This document shows, piece after piece, positions 49,501-60,792 of a stretch of 64,000 nucleotides of DNA. How positions within the stretch are numbered: the stretch's first letter is position 1; each line of letters begins with the position of its first letter. Both the position numbers and the translations under genes were made by a program. The stretch comes from Conus ventricosus (Eukaryota > Mollusca > Gastropoda > Neogastropoda > Conidae), in the NCBI GenBank assembly GCA_018398815.1, contig CM031595.1, forward strand, positions 142,526,261-142,590,260, given 5' to 3'. The notes beneath the pieces were generated by a model. It was not told the DNA's origin, did no database searches, and saw nothing but the letters and a program-made list of their open reading frames with translations.

Positions 49501-52500
49501 ACAGACAGACAGACTGACCATTTATTGACTGTCCGACCGACCGACCGACTGATCGCACTTCATAGAATTGAAAAACGAAAAAAAAAAAAGAAAAAAAAAA
49601 AAAAAACACCACACACACCACACCACACACACACAAAAACCAAAACAAAAAAACAAACAAAAAAAGCCCAAAAATTAATATCTGTCAACAGGGGGGTCTA
49701 CCAATGAAAAAAACAAGGAATTCGTTTCATGCCCTCCCCCCTTTTCCCGACTGTCCGTTTTTAAATTTATTTTATGGGATTGGCCGCGCCCCCACAGGGT
49801 GGAAGGACAATCCCCGACGCGGGAAAAACCCAACGAATATTTTCTGATTTTTTCCTTTTGTCAAATTTGCGGTCTTTTTCCATGTCGATTCATTGACCTT
49901 CCCCCCCCTCACGGAAATCACCCTCCCCAATCCCAAGCCACGACCACGCCTGTGTAAACTGGCTTTTGACAAGTACATTTCGGAATAAAAAATTATATTA
50001 ATAAAAAAAAAAAAAAAAAAATTGAAAAACATTTTAAACCAAACATTTGCAATAAACCCTTATGATAAACATCAAAAACAGCAACACAAAAATACACCAA
50101 CAGCAACAACAACAAAAGGGAACTACAACAATAACATCACATCATCTCTTTATCACCACACACCATTTCCCATTACAAAAGTTCCTGTAAAAGGCCGGAT
50201 GTAACATCTATCGCAACATTCATATTTCTAGAGACAGATTTAAAAAAAAAACAAAAAGAAATTGTGAAAGAACGAGGGGAAAAAAAAGAGAAAAAGGGGG
50301 GAAAAAAAGAGAAGAGAATGAGGAATTTTTTTTCAACAACAAACTACAAAAAAATAGATCACGGCCCACACAGTGCATACTCTGCGTACACCTTTTTTCA
50401 TTCCAACAGCAACAATAACAAAAAATTTCCAGTTTTCCCTTTTTATATGGTCACATTTTTTTGGGGAAAAAATTTGACCAGACAAAGTAAGACGGAGAAA
50501 GACAAGTGGGGACGCTTTTTGAAAGCACTTCGAGAAGGGGAAGAGAGGGACACACACACACACACCACACACCCACCACAAACCTGCCAAAAAACAAAGT
50601 TTGACCTCCCCCAAATAGCTTTGCGCTCGAGCATCGGGAACCCCTCCCCCCCCCGCCCCTTAACAGCCGCTTCCCCCCCTGCTACCGTAGACGAGCGGGG
50701 AAAAAAAAAAACAACCAACAAAAAAACCCCCAATACCAAAGGACGGGCCCCCAAACCCAGGATCGGCCACAACTTTTCATGTTCACAAATTACCGGACAC
50801 GATCGGCCACCGCCCGCCTGTCCGCCCCAAAACCCACAGAGAATTGAATCGGCACGGCTTCTGACCACCATAAAAAACCCAAATGACATGCTTCTATGTC
50901 AATCTAAGCAATTTTTAACAAACAGGGAACCGGAAACAACATAACATTTTCTGCTTTCATTTATTTATGTACATTTTAAAAATTTTTTTGTGTGCATCAT
51001 TTTATTTCTTATCTACATTTATTACATTTTTATTAACCCTAACGATCAAAAAACAGAAACACAGGAAACAAGACAATTACTTATCTCACAGTTGTTTACA
51101 CATTTGGTCCAACAGGGACTCTCTTCGAAAATCAATCGATTTGTCACCGTATTTTCTCCACAGTTTTATTTTTTTTCAGTTTGGGGAACACTTTTCCTTT
51201 GATGACCTTTTGCCAGCGGTAAAGTGTCTGTAGGCCTCCCGGGATAACTTGTAATTTGCAGGTGTAGTCCCCCACCCAACACCCTTTATCTTCAGTTTTT
51301 TCCCCCGGTTTTTAAGAACACTGTCTTTTAACTTTCCCAGACAGAAAACCCCACAAAAGGGGCATTCTTTCCGGCACACAGGGCCCGGGGCAGGCCCCTC
51401 CAGATCCGCTTCCGTCGTCGGACCCGATCAGGTCGGTGAAGATCTGGCAGCATTTTTTGGGACAGTCCCGGGCCCTCTCCCCATCCTTCTCCGCCCTTTT
51501 TAGACCCCGGTTCCAGCGCCGGCGTATTGCTGCTGACGTTCGGTCACTCGACACTTTCGTGTGGCGTTAGCTTCCTCAGCTTCCTTTAACTCGGTGTTTT
51601 CCTCGATGGGACAATTTACTCCTAAGAGTGTCCGTCCCCTCTGCGTTTCAAAAAAAATTTCCTTTCCAACACCTCCAGCTTGTATTTAGGCTAGCTACCA
51701 GTTTCCCCGCGACTTTTATTGTTTTATACGTCTTTTAGTAGCTAACGTTTGGTATTTTAATCTTCAGTTTTCATAGCCTTTAACTAAAGCGTTTGTCCTC
51801 CTCTTCAAAAGAATCGAAAGGGAGGGCCAGAAACTTTTTATCTTTTTACTTTTCTCATCAAATGACGCTGCTTTTCTTGATGACCCAGAAGTGCTCAGAT
51901 TTTTCGGAGGGAAGGGTTACTTTACCATAGTCCGTCGAAAGTTTCAAATAAAGGAAAACAAATATCACTGAAGGGAACACAGGGAACCCACTCCACATCT
52001 TTTGTTGTAAAACCTTCGCCAGCCGCTGTCCGCAAAAGGAATTCATTCACTTCGTTCTTTCTTTTGCCCCGACACCGGGTTTTTCACCGCCAGACCGACA
52101 CAGTGAAAAGTTTTAAACGAGAAACCTAAACTACTCCAACACCAACAAAAAAATACACCACCACAACTATGGAGATTCTGAAGTAAATCCCCCCTGAATT
52201 TTTAAATTTAATGCCGTTCATTAAATCACCCAACGGTCATTTTTTAACAAGCGCAGTGTCGCCAACCTGTCATGACAGTGAGAGACTCCTTCCTTGACTC
52301 ATATTTTTACCTGGATACTTTAATAATTAGATGGATCAAGAATGTGGAAACCCTTGGGTGTTTATTTTGATAACACCACGTTCCTTCAACCAAACGCAGT
52401 AGTCTTTAAAGAAGGGATGGAAAGAGATCGACCAAAGTAGTTGTTGGTAGAAACCAAGAAAGGGGAAAGCATTAAATTATCACTTTTTTCTGACGTATTT

Positions 52501-52652
52501 AGGAAAAAAGGAACTTTTTTTGGCACAGAATTTACAGTCACAAATTTCTTTTTTACAGATACATAGTGGGACAGGAACCCATTTGGCCACCCCCCTACAA
52601 ATCTTTTCCTTCTACAGACCAAGTAAACATGTACCTTCTCTTGACTGTGCAG
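42881..52652. other. Homopolymer-dominated low-quality region
   Basis: Apart from GT-rich (42890-43370) and AC-rich (47510-47860, 48100-48310) parts, GA blocks (48720-48860, 49090-49530) and a more GC-balanced patch (51380-51650), the sequence consists largely of runs of A, T, C or G of four or more bases. No gene could be supported here, although kinase subdomains X-XI should lie in it. It reads like an unpolished consensus rather than a biological low-complexity element. Confidence 0.6.
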
Positions 52653-52764
52653 GGAACTCTGACAACGCAGACTGTGAGAAGCACTCCTGGCTGTCAGAGG
52701 GATCGCGCATCCCTGCAAGGCCTCAACACGACCGGCCCGCGCTTCTTTCTGCACGCAAGTGGCG
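52653..52764 (+). CDS. MYLK: MYLK exon: kinase C-terminus and first half of calmodulin-binding site
   Basis: After a ttgactgtgcag acceptor, the reading DCEKHSWLSEG matches kinase subdomain XI (C..H.WL). A second frame continues with LNTT, and a third ends ARKW before a gt donor at 52765. In MYLK the order is the C..HPWL helix, a short linker, then the ARRKWQ start of the autoinhibitory and calmodulin-binding segment. The last codon reads CG before gt, where CAG (Q) is expected, again one missing base. The partner half starts at 57945 in phase 0. At least two indels lie inside this short exon. Confidence 0.7.
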
Positions 52765-55677
52765 GTTTTCTTTTTTTTCATCCTGGGATTTTGTTTTAAC
52801 ACTCTTTGATTGAGGTGTTTAGATGTTGGAGAGAGAGGTGAAGAGAGAGAAAAGAGATTTTTTTTTTTAGCTTTCTTTCTTTCCTTTTTTTATAACTTAC
52901 AAGAAATAAAGGGGCTCACCTTTTTAACTTTGCAAGAACATGACAACCATTGACTCAAAACAGACCTGTTGATTGAATTTTTAATCTGAAATCTTTCACA
53001 AACAGGTTTTTTCCCGTGCATGCTTTTTAGTATCCTGATAAACACGTTCCCTTTTCACATACCATGGCTGTTTTACAAGTTATTTTTTTTCATGCTTCCC
53101 ATTCAGAGGATGAAAAGAAAGAAATGTTCATTTGGGGGTTTTGGGGTGAAGTCCTTAGTGTGCTAACTCCAACTCTTTTAAAAAAAAAAAAAATGCAACA
53201 ATTTTTTTCCATGGAGTTTCTCAGTCTTGCTCTAGGGGCCGAAAACTGGGCAACAAAGCCTACAAATCCTTTAAAACATTTCGCTCCTTTTGGGGCAAAA
53301 AAAAGAGGTTATACATTTTCCCCTGTCAGAGCTACCTCTTAAAAGTTTGGAACTTCATTCTCTCAGAAACACTCCTGCACTATTTCATAAACTGAATTAG
53401 TTTTGAAATCTGTGAGGGTTTTTCTTTCCCCAAAAATGAACTATCAGTTTTCCAGTTGGTCCCCCTTTGGGTTGGGGCTTTTAGCGAGACTGGGCTTAGT
53501 TGATTGTAGAAACAAGCTACTCTGGGAAATGAAATAGTCAATACAGGAACAGTTCCCTGTTGGTAAACAGTTCTGTTTCAAAATTAAATTTAGGGTAAAA
53601 AGGCAATGCGGGAACAGATTTGTGGGAAAAATAGAAATTGTCTTCAGAAAAAAGCTGTTTGGGGGCAGTGGGTCAAAATAGTTCGTGTTGAAAAAAAAAA
53701 CGTCTTTAAAATGAGAAAAAGATCACCCCCTGGGGCAGGACAGTATTGGGCAGTGTCCGGTTCGACTTTTCGCTTAGTTATTAGCGTTTATCTTTTTTTG
53801 TTTTAATAAAAAATAATGAATCTTATATGGGGCCTATTCCGGCTAGAGGGGCCCAAACTTAACCTTACAATCAACACTCGTTTACACAACGGGCTGCCTA
53901 CCTGGGTAGTGCCGACTGAAGAGCTGCCAGCTGGTGCTTCATTCAGTCGTTTCCCGTGTCATCCAGTCAGTATCGTTCAATATCGATCATTCATTATACA
54001 GTTAGGTGTCTTACTGATTACAAAAATATGGTAGATCATGTTTTTGTTTTCCAATAAAAAACATGTGTCACTGCATTTGATGGTACTCCTGTTAGCTAAA
54101 ACCACATACAGTTGTTTGTCAGTTGTTCCAGCATTGACTGGAATGGTTTTAAAGAGTAGCAGATATGTGAAATGAATGTTGTTCTATGGTCTTCTACCCA
54201 TAACTGATGATATTGGACAGCTCTGTGTGTGTGTGTGTGTGTGTGTGTGTTGTGTGTGTGTGCAAAAGCTTTGGGCACATGCATATGTTCGTGCCTATAC
54301 AAAACTTTTTATGCAAGTTTGACTGGTTTAAAGTATCAGAAAGTCAAATCTGTGTGAAAGCATGTACCGTCTCTGTCACGACAGCTATGTCCTTAAGCTT
54401 AAGACATTCAAAGTGAATATCTATTATTCTGTTTGGAATATATTGCTTGCTCAGCAGAAGTATGTGGAAGCGTGCGATGTTTAACCCCATCTCAATCATA
54501 CCTCTAACTCAGTGTATACATTACATGGTGTTTCTTTGCTGTTTGCGCATTCAGAAGGCATTTGTTGTTTCACTAACAACTATAAGACAGGCTTAGTGAG
54601 ATAGAAATATGGTAACATGTGTGCAGGACAAGTGATAATCAGAATTACTTTGGTTTAATTGCTAGTGGGAGGACGACCTTGACTGCTGAAAGCATGAGAA
54701 ACGGTGATGACAGTTAGAGACCAGGGGGTACCTAACAACCATCCTCTCTGTCTCTCTCCTATCTTTCTGGACTCTCTTTGTCCATATATTTCATTTCTTT
54801 TTTCTGTTTCTGTGCTTTCTGTTGTTTGGTGTGCATAGGGAGCTCTGTACTTTGCTGAGCTTCTTGGTGGGCTGGGTGTGGTCTTTGAGACGTGCAATAT
54901 TACCCCCCCCCCCCTTGCTTCTGCTCTTTTGTGTGTGTGTGTGTGTTTTGTGTGTGAGCACGTGTGTGTGTGTGTGTGTGAGCACATGTGTGTGTGTGTA
55001 CATAATGTGCACTTGCTCACATGTAAACGAGTGTGTGTATGTATGTGTGTGCTATATGTGTTTGATGTCATGCTAGTATCTTTTTTCCTGTCTTCATGAC
55101 TACTGAAAAATGTCCAGCTCTTTGTGGGATCTTCTGAACTCTGTTATCTGGGTGCATGTAATGCTTGGTATGCTAGAGCAAAACAAAAACAAAAAAGCTG
55201 CGACATTGCGGTTGCTGAGCGAGGTCATTTGTTTTAAAAAGATGAACACAGGGAAGTTGTGTATGCACTTTCAGTTTAGCATGCACCTTGTGCATGACTT
55301 TGCCCAGTTCTTTGTCATTCCTTGTCCTTTGGTTCCTTTGTCGTGTGACCCCGTCTGGTCTGTAACTCCACATTTCCATTCTGTGTTCTGTTGCTCTCTG
55401 TCTGGTTGCTGTCTTGCTTTGGCACTTTGTTGGAAAGGTTAGCAAAATGCATGGACCGTTCTGGCTGTACAGAATTTCCTTTTTCATTTTCTGCTGGCTA
55501 GATATGTATAATTTTTGTACAGAAATAGGTATTGAGCCGCTTGTGCAAACTGCCATGCACATTCTCGTCCATGCACATCTGTGTGAACATGAACATGTGC
55601 GAGAGTGTGCATGTACGGCACACCAGTGTGCATGCAAGCACGCATGCACACACACACACACCACGCGTGCGCACACA

Positions 55678-55725
<48 letters not shown>

Positions 55726-55948
55726 ACACACACACACGCAAGTGCTGCCAGATAAGGGCACATTAACACTAACGCTTTTTTTTTTGTTTTTTGTTGATGT
55801 TTTTTTGTTGATGTCTCATCTTCTGTGGCACCTCTTTGACATTGACCCACGCCACTCATTCCAGCCCTCTGTCAATAGCCACAGCCTGGCCTGTCCCCCC
55901 TACAGCCCCAGCACTGGCAATCGGCATGGGGCGTCAAGTCATTATGAG
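52765..55948. other. Intron splitting the calmodulin-binding site, 5' part
   Basis: Sequence quality recovers around 53.8 kb. A stretch at 53870-53990 (ACAACGGGCTGCCTACCTGG) looks like part of a dispersed element but is not repeated in the window. GT (54223-54262, 54935-55060) and AC (55640-55740) microsatellites are present. No exon was recognised. Confidence 0.5.
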
Positions 55949-56432
55949 GCAGCCCTCCTGAGGAGACATTGTGTTGCTGCCCAATCTGTGTGTTGGTGTT
56001 CAGTGGTGCCAATGAGGAGACATTGTGTTGCTGCCCAGTCTGTGGTGGTGTTCAGTGGTGCCAATGAGGAGACATTGTGTTGCTGCCCAGTCTGTGGTGG
56101 TGTTCAGTGGTGCCAATGAGGAGACATTGTGTTGCTGCCCAGTCTGTGGTGGTGTTCAGTGGTGCCTATGAGGAGACGTTGTGTTGCTGCCCAGTCTCTG
56201 TGGTGGTGTTCAGTGGTGCCTATGAGGAGACGTCACGTTGCTGCCCAGTCTCTGTGGTGGTGTTCAGTGGTGCCTATGAGGAGACGTTGTTGCTGCCCAG
56301 TCTGTGGTGGTGTTCAGTGGTGCCTATGAGGAGACATCACGTTGCTGCCCAGTCTCTGTGGTGGTGTTCAGTGGTGCCTATGAGGAGACATCGCGTTGCT
56401 GCCCAGTCTCTGTGGTGGTGTTCAGTGGTGCC
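55949..56432. repeat. 52-bp tandem repeat, about nine copies
   Basis: The unit GAGGAGACATTGTGTTGCTG continues CCCAGTCTGTGGTGGTGTTCAGTGG and ends TGCCAAT. Later copies carry TCTCTG and CGTCACG variants. It ends about 65 bases before candidate exon A. Confidence 0.93.
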
Positions 56433-56498
56433 TCTTCTGCTCCAGCATAGGCATGGCATTGCCTACCACACTCTCAACTGACAGCAATAATTGCTTAG

Positions 56499-56617
56499 TC
56501 GCAGAGTCAGTTGAGCAAGCTCTCCGTCTGGAGGGCATCACCACCTGCATCCAGTGAAAGTTCCCATGAACTTGATGATAGTGGTGACCCCGACGAAACC
56601 AAAGCAAAGGAGTTGAC
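56499..56617 (+). CDS. Candidate exon A of a DFRxxL-carrying cassette
   Basis: From a ttgcttag acceptor the open frame reads SQSQLSKLSVWRASPPASSE then SSHELDDSGDPDETKAKELT, ending in phase 2 at a gtgaga donor (56618). An alternative acceptor at 56554 would give a 63-nt phase 2-2 version. The Ser/Pro then acidic composition resembles the disordered parts of the MYLK actin-binding region. It lies between the two halves of the calmodulin-binding site. It is recognised only by composition, splice signals and frame continuity with the next candidate. Confidence 0.4.
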
Positions 56618-56695
56618 GTGAGAGGCAACCGAGACTGAGGTCACCATGTGAGCAGGGCATGAAGGGCCGTAACATTTGAGACTTGGTTTTATTAG

Positions 56696-56828
56696 TGATG
56701 TTGAGAATGAGGAGGAAGAGGATGATGCTGCTGATTTCCGTTCTGTTTTGAGACTGCATGACAGGACTCCATGCTTACTTTCATTACCTATCCCGAAGTC
56801 ACCCGGGCCTGACAGATACAGGTACCTG
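56696..56828 (+). CDS. Candidate exon B encoding a sixth DFRxxL motif
   Basis: After a ggttttattag acceptor the frame reads (T)DVENEEEEDDAADFRSVL and continues RLHDRTPCLLSLPIPKSPG. DFRSVL (56733-56750) is identical to a motif in the 15262 exon. Two donors are possible: gtacct at 56822 (phase 2, 126 nt) or gtgtac at 56829 (phase 0). With exon A and the second donor, the pair is an 84-residue phase 0-0 cassette that could sit between KWQ and KTGNAIRA, or form the 5' part of a shorter transcript ending in the telokin-like domain. Use is unproven. Confidence 0.45.
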
Positions 56829-56889
56829 GTGTACTGTTCAGGAAATTTGAGCAACAGTCTCAGAGATGCATCCGTTCAGTGTATGAAAC

Positions 56890-57065
56890 TTGACTGTGTG
56901 GTTCCAGTCTTTTCCATTTGAGCCCATAGCAAACTCAACTCTGGGTAGGAGCCAGTTGGGGCAGAAAAATCCCACCAAAAAATGGCTGTTGTGGGAATCG
57001 CACCCACCACCTCCCATCTGGGAAGCTGTGATGGCCACAGTGGCTAGTACGCACCCCAAAGTTAA
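56890..57065 (-). repeat. tRNA-derived SINE, minus orientation
   Basis: On the minus strand the copy reads a tRNA-like head with GTGGGTGCGATTCCCACA (B box/T arm) followed by GGCTCCTACCCAGAGTTGAG and ATGGGCTC, matching the body of the 2485-2745 copy. A poly-C run (57077-57097) lies just upstream on that strand. Confidence 0.7.
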
Positions 57066-57097
57066 TTTTTGCCATCCCCCCCCCCCCCCCCCCCCCC

Positions 57098-57944
57098 AAC
57101 AAAAAAATGCATGTCAGCTTCTGCGTGGGAAAGCATGTCTTTTTATGTTGACAGTGTACTTGGAAGCGTCTTCTGATTTGTGTTGTATGCACATTGTTTT
57201 TGTTTCATTTGCTATTTTGATTAGTTTTGTTTTAATATGACACCATATTGTAGCATGCTAATGTCTGATAGAATGTGACTAGGTATTTCACAGCATATGT
57301 TTTTTTGCTCTAAAAAAAGTTATGTTATGTCACATTATATGCACGCATGTACATAGATGCTGAAATGTTAGCCGATAGCGTCACCCAGTTTATCAGCGTT
57401 GAAATTGAGTTGTTATTCACATCGTTCGCATGTTTATGGATGCCAGAACTGTGGCATGTAACATCACCCACTTTTTCATGTTGCAGTCATGCTGACGCTC
57501 ACATTATTTGCATGTAGACTGATGTTACAAACGTAGCATATAACGTCACCCACTTCGTTTCAATTGCAAAGAAATTGGCATTCAGCATGCTAGCTTTTCA
57601 TGAGGTTATGTTCGTAAAGAATTTATTTTTTAGCATGTTGCACTTTCTGGCAAACGTTAGGAAGCTTTTAGAGACACATTGTTGATATTTAAGATATTGT
57701 AGGCTGCTGTGTCAAGACTGTTACTTGCCTGCGAGTCATAGAATGTGACAAGAGGCATGCCCCCTATAATTTCTTTCTGGTTACTGCATGTTGACTGATG
57801 TATACTTATTTTGTGATACTGATATGAAATAACATAGAGGCTGAGCATTTGTAGTGGTGATTTGGGTCCCATTACATGCCGGGGGTGGGGCAGTTTCTAA
57901 AGCTTGCTTTGATACTGACTGCACCGTGTTTTGTCTGTGCACAG
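57098..57944. other. Intron before the last MYLK exon
   Basis: A loose repeat of TAACGTCACCCACTT-like segments is visible (57380, 57470, 57540). No coding exon was recognised. Confidence 0.5.
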
Positions 57945-58922
57945 AAAACGGGCAACGCCATCCGTGCGCTGGGTCGCATGGCGTCCTTGCAGAAGCTGCT
58001 GTCAGGGGGCAGCACCAGTCACAGCAGCAGTGGCTCCCTCTCCTCTGTCCCCGACACCCCCACTGGTGCTGCACAAACCCTGGGCACTTCCACCCCTGTC
58101 TTCTCGCCCAGCACCGCTCACCCGCTGGCCTCAGCCACGATGAAGGAGGTGAAAGAGGTGGAGGAGGACAGTGGGGTGACAGCAGGAACCACCACTACCA
58201 CCCCAACCCCCAGCAGCAGCAGCAACAACAAAAAGGGAGCAGACACAGCAAAGGGAGACAACAAGTTGGCAGCAAAGACTAACGGTGCTGACTCGGTGAC
58301 AGCAACCGATGCAGCAGCAGCAAGAACTTCAGCAGCAGACCGACACGCTTCACCATCTTCTTGGAGAAGAGCAGGAAGACAGGAAGGGGCAGAGCCCCCA
58401 GCCTCAAGTGTTCGACCAGGTTGACCAAACAGGACGCCCTCAGCGCGGCTGACGTCACGACAGCGCCCAGAAAGCCGCCAAGGATGAGCGTGTCCACGCC
58501 TCGCCACAGTCCCGTGCCACAGCGACACCACCAACAACAACAACAACCAGAAAGAGACGACAGATTCTCCCCTGGCCAAGCACCACAGAAAGTCCCCGCA
58601 GCAGACTCGGCCCTGGCAAGCCGTGTGCGCCCCGCTTCCTGAGGGAGATGGTGGACTGCACCGCTTTCAGGGGCGACGTGGTGCGCTTTGACGTCACAGT
58701 ACTGGCTACCCACCTCCACGCCTCGTGTGGATGCTGGAGGAGGAGGAGGTGGAGGAAGACGAGCGACATATCGTGGAGCTGGGGGAGAACGGACATTGTT
58801 CCCTGATCGTTCGCCACGTCGATGAAGACGACGAGGGGGAGTACCTCTGCCAGGCCGCCAACAGCCAAGGAGAGGCCAGCTGTACCGCGGACCTGCATGT
58901 CTACAGTATGGGGTCCGTGTGA
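57945..58922 (+). CDS. MYLK: MYLK last exon: calmodulin-binding half-site, linker and telokin-like Ig (three bases missing)
   Basis: From a gtctgtgcacag acceptor, phase 0, the frame opens with KTGNAIRALGRMASLQKLLS, the MYLK calmodulin-binding and autoinhibitory segment. A Ser/Thr/Pro/Gln-rich linker follows. The C-terminal I-set domain reads FLREMVDCTAFRGDVVRFDV, then PPPRVVWMLEEEE, then GHCSLIVRHVDEDDEGEYLC and QAANSQGEASCTADLHVY, with a TGA at 58920-58922 after SMGSV. Three frame changes (about 58345, 58625 and 58700) are each restored by one added base. The terminal Ig corresponds to telokin of vertebrate MYLK, which stabilises myosin filaments. A methionine at 57978 sits where vertebrate telokin starts. 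A donor-like gtatgg at 58911 could extend the protein. Confidence 0.88.
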
Positions 58923-59985
58923 TGTGGCCCAGACCCTCACACATTGGTCTCTCCCGTCAGCTGGTTGGATTCCATGATGCCTTGAGGTGCAAATGGGAGG
59001 GGTTCAGTTCCACGTCCCGACACCGTGGGACGGTCTGATGGACCCATCTGCCCCATCCCCCGATTTGTGGCAAACGAACTGTCACCTCAATGACTATACC
59101 ACACCATTGTCTTTTAGTTCATCTTTCTGTTTTTCTCATCTGTTTTTAATTTGTTTTAACCATTTTATTTATGTTCGTATTAAGGGTGGACGTTTTACAT
59201 AATAGTCATTTTTGTAACTGGAGGTGTTTATCATTCACTTTTTTGTTTACATACAACGCAAAAAAACAACAACCATCATTACGTTTTGTTGACCTTATAG
59301 TTTAGGTAAACAAAATCACGTCCGTAACGTTTGAAGTTCATGTACATTGGATGACCAAAGGCTCTTTCTGTACGTCCCGTTGTTTTCTTGGGCTGTGGGA
59401 CACATTGTTGGGGGGCTACTGTCCTTCGGTTCTCTGCCAACAGTATTGGATTTCCCTGACACAACCCCCCCCCCCCCCCCCCTCCTCCTTACACCCCCGA
59501 CAATCCTCCTCACAGCCCATTTTTCGTTACGACCCTCACACTGACCCTGATGGGAGGTCAGATAAAGCCTGACCAACTATTGCTGATCGACCCCAGCCAT
59601 TCCGACAACCGGGCCAACGCACCTGGGTGTACATTATGTTTTAGCGTATTTAAAGTGTGGATTAGCTCCCCTCCTATGTATCTTGTAGAGTCTGTAGCCG
59701 TTGGCCGGACACAGGACAGGAGTGAAGAGACTGGATGCCCAGTTGTGAAGTGTTGTTTGATGTGGATGAGGATGTAGTTATTGGAAGTGGAGTGGGGGGA
59801 TCGAGGCCTTGTTTGCCCCATGTTGTCGGAATGGAGCCCCTAAACCTAACCAAGGGTTTTTATGTCGTTTCTTGTTATAATTTTTTTTTAATCCTGCATT
59901 CTTCTGTCCTTTTACATACAGCAATGCTTGCATGCATTGTACATGAACTTGGCACAATAAATCTTCTGTCATCTATTTTCTCTGT
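58923..59985 (+). other. MYLK: MYLK 3' UTR with poly(A) signal at 59956
   Basis: No further coding frame of note follows the stop. AATAAA lies at 59956-59961, about 1.03 kb downstream, and a GT-rich tract (59999-60050) follows 40 bases later, as expected of a downstream cleavage element. A poly-C stretch (59463-59482) lies inside. The end is inferred from these signals only. Confidence 0.6.
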
Positions 59986-60617
59986 GCGTTTGTATATGCG
60001 AGTGTGTGTGATGTGCTGTGTGTGTGTGTGGTGTGTGTGTGTGTGGACGCGTGAATGCATGGGAGCACATTTCTGTCCGTGTTATTTTCGTGTTGTCAGG
60101 GTTGTGGCAACATTGAGTCTCAGAAGTTGCGCATAACCAAGGCATTTCGATACATATATATACACGCAGATTGATGCGTGCCTTTAAACCGAACCAGTAA
60201 GTTTTTCTTTGTTTGGTTAATTATTATTTTTTTTTTTTTGCATCAAGAGCTTTTGAACGCAAGCATTATTTTAATAACGGGCTAGACTCTAGTCCCATGT
60301 CGATGCAGTCTCCGTAATGCCCAGTGAAATTACCCAGAGCCTACACACCAGCATAAGAAACGTGTGCAGTGCCCAAATAATCACACCAAGCACACACATG
60401 CGCAGCTCTCTCTCCTACATCTCTTCTCTCACGAATCGTCTCTCTCTCTACTTCTCACTCTCACACACAGGCACACACACACCACACGCGCACACACACG
60501 CACACCCCACTATGTGCACAAACGCTTTATTCATGGTCGGCTCAACATTTGATACGGGATTTGGCACAAGGGATATCACTCTACAAACCACACCAAGGAA
60601 AACACGGTTTGAGAAAT

Positions 60618-60792
60618 GTGTACATCACGTGGTCATTCTCTACTATTGAACAAATATTTGTACGTAACGTGGTCTGTCCCACCACTGAACAAACGGGGAT
60701 TTGTACATTACGCGGTCATTCTCCACCAGTGAACAAACAAAGATTTTAATTGTACATTACATGGTCCTTCTCCATTACTGAACAAACAACAA
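60618..60792. repeat. Degenerate tandem repeat of about 45-50 bp, four copies
   Basis: Each unit has GTACATTACGTGGTC, then TCTCCACCA, then TGAACAAACA, with substitutions. It lies between the two convergent genes. A TTTATT at 60526 (AATAAA on minus) nearby could serve the ependymin-related gene but is 2 kb from its stop. Confidence 0.7.

Noticed and set aside
48679..49521. 280-codon minus-strand frame rich in Phe, Leu and Ser
   Set aside because: It is the translation of GA and poly-A/poly-G runs, with no motif and in a low-quality region.
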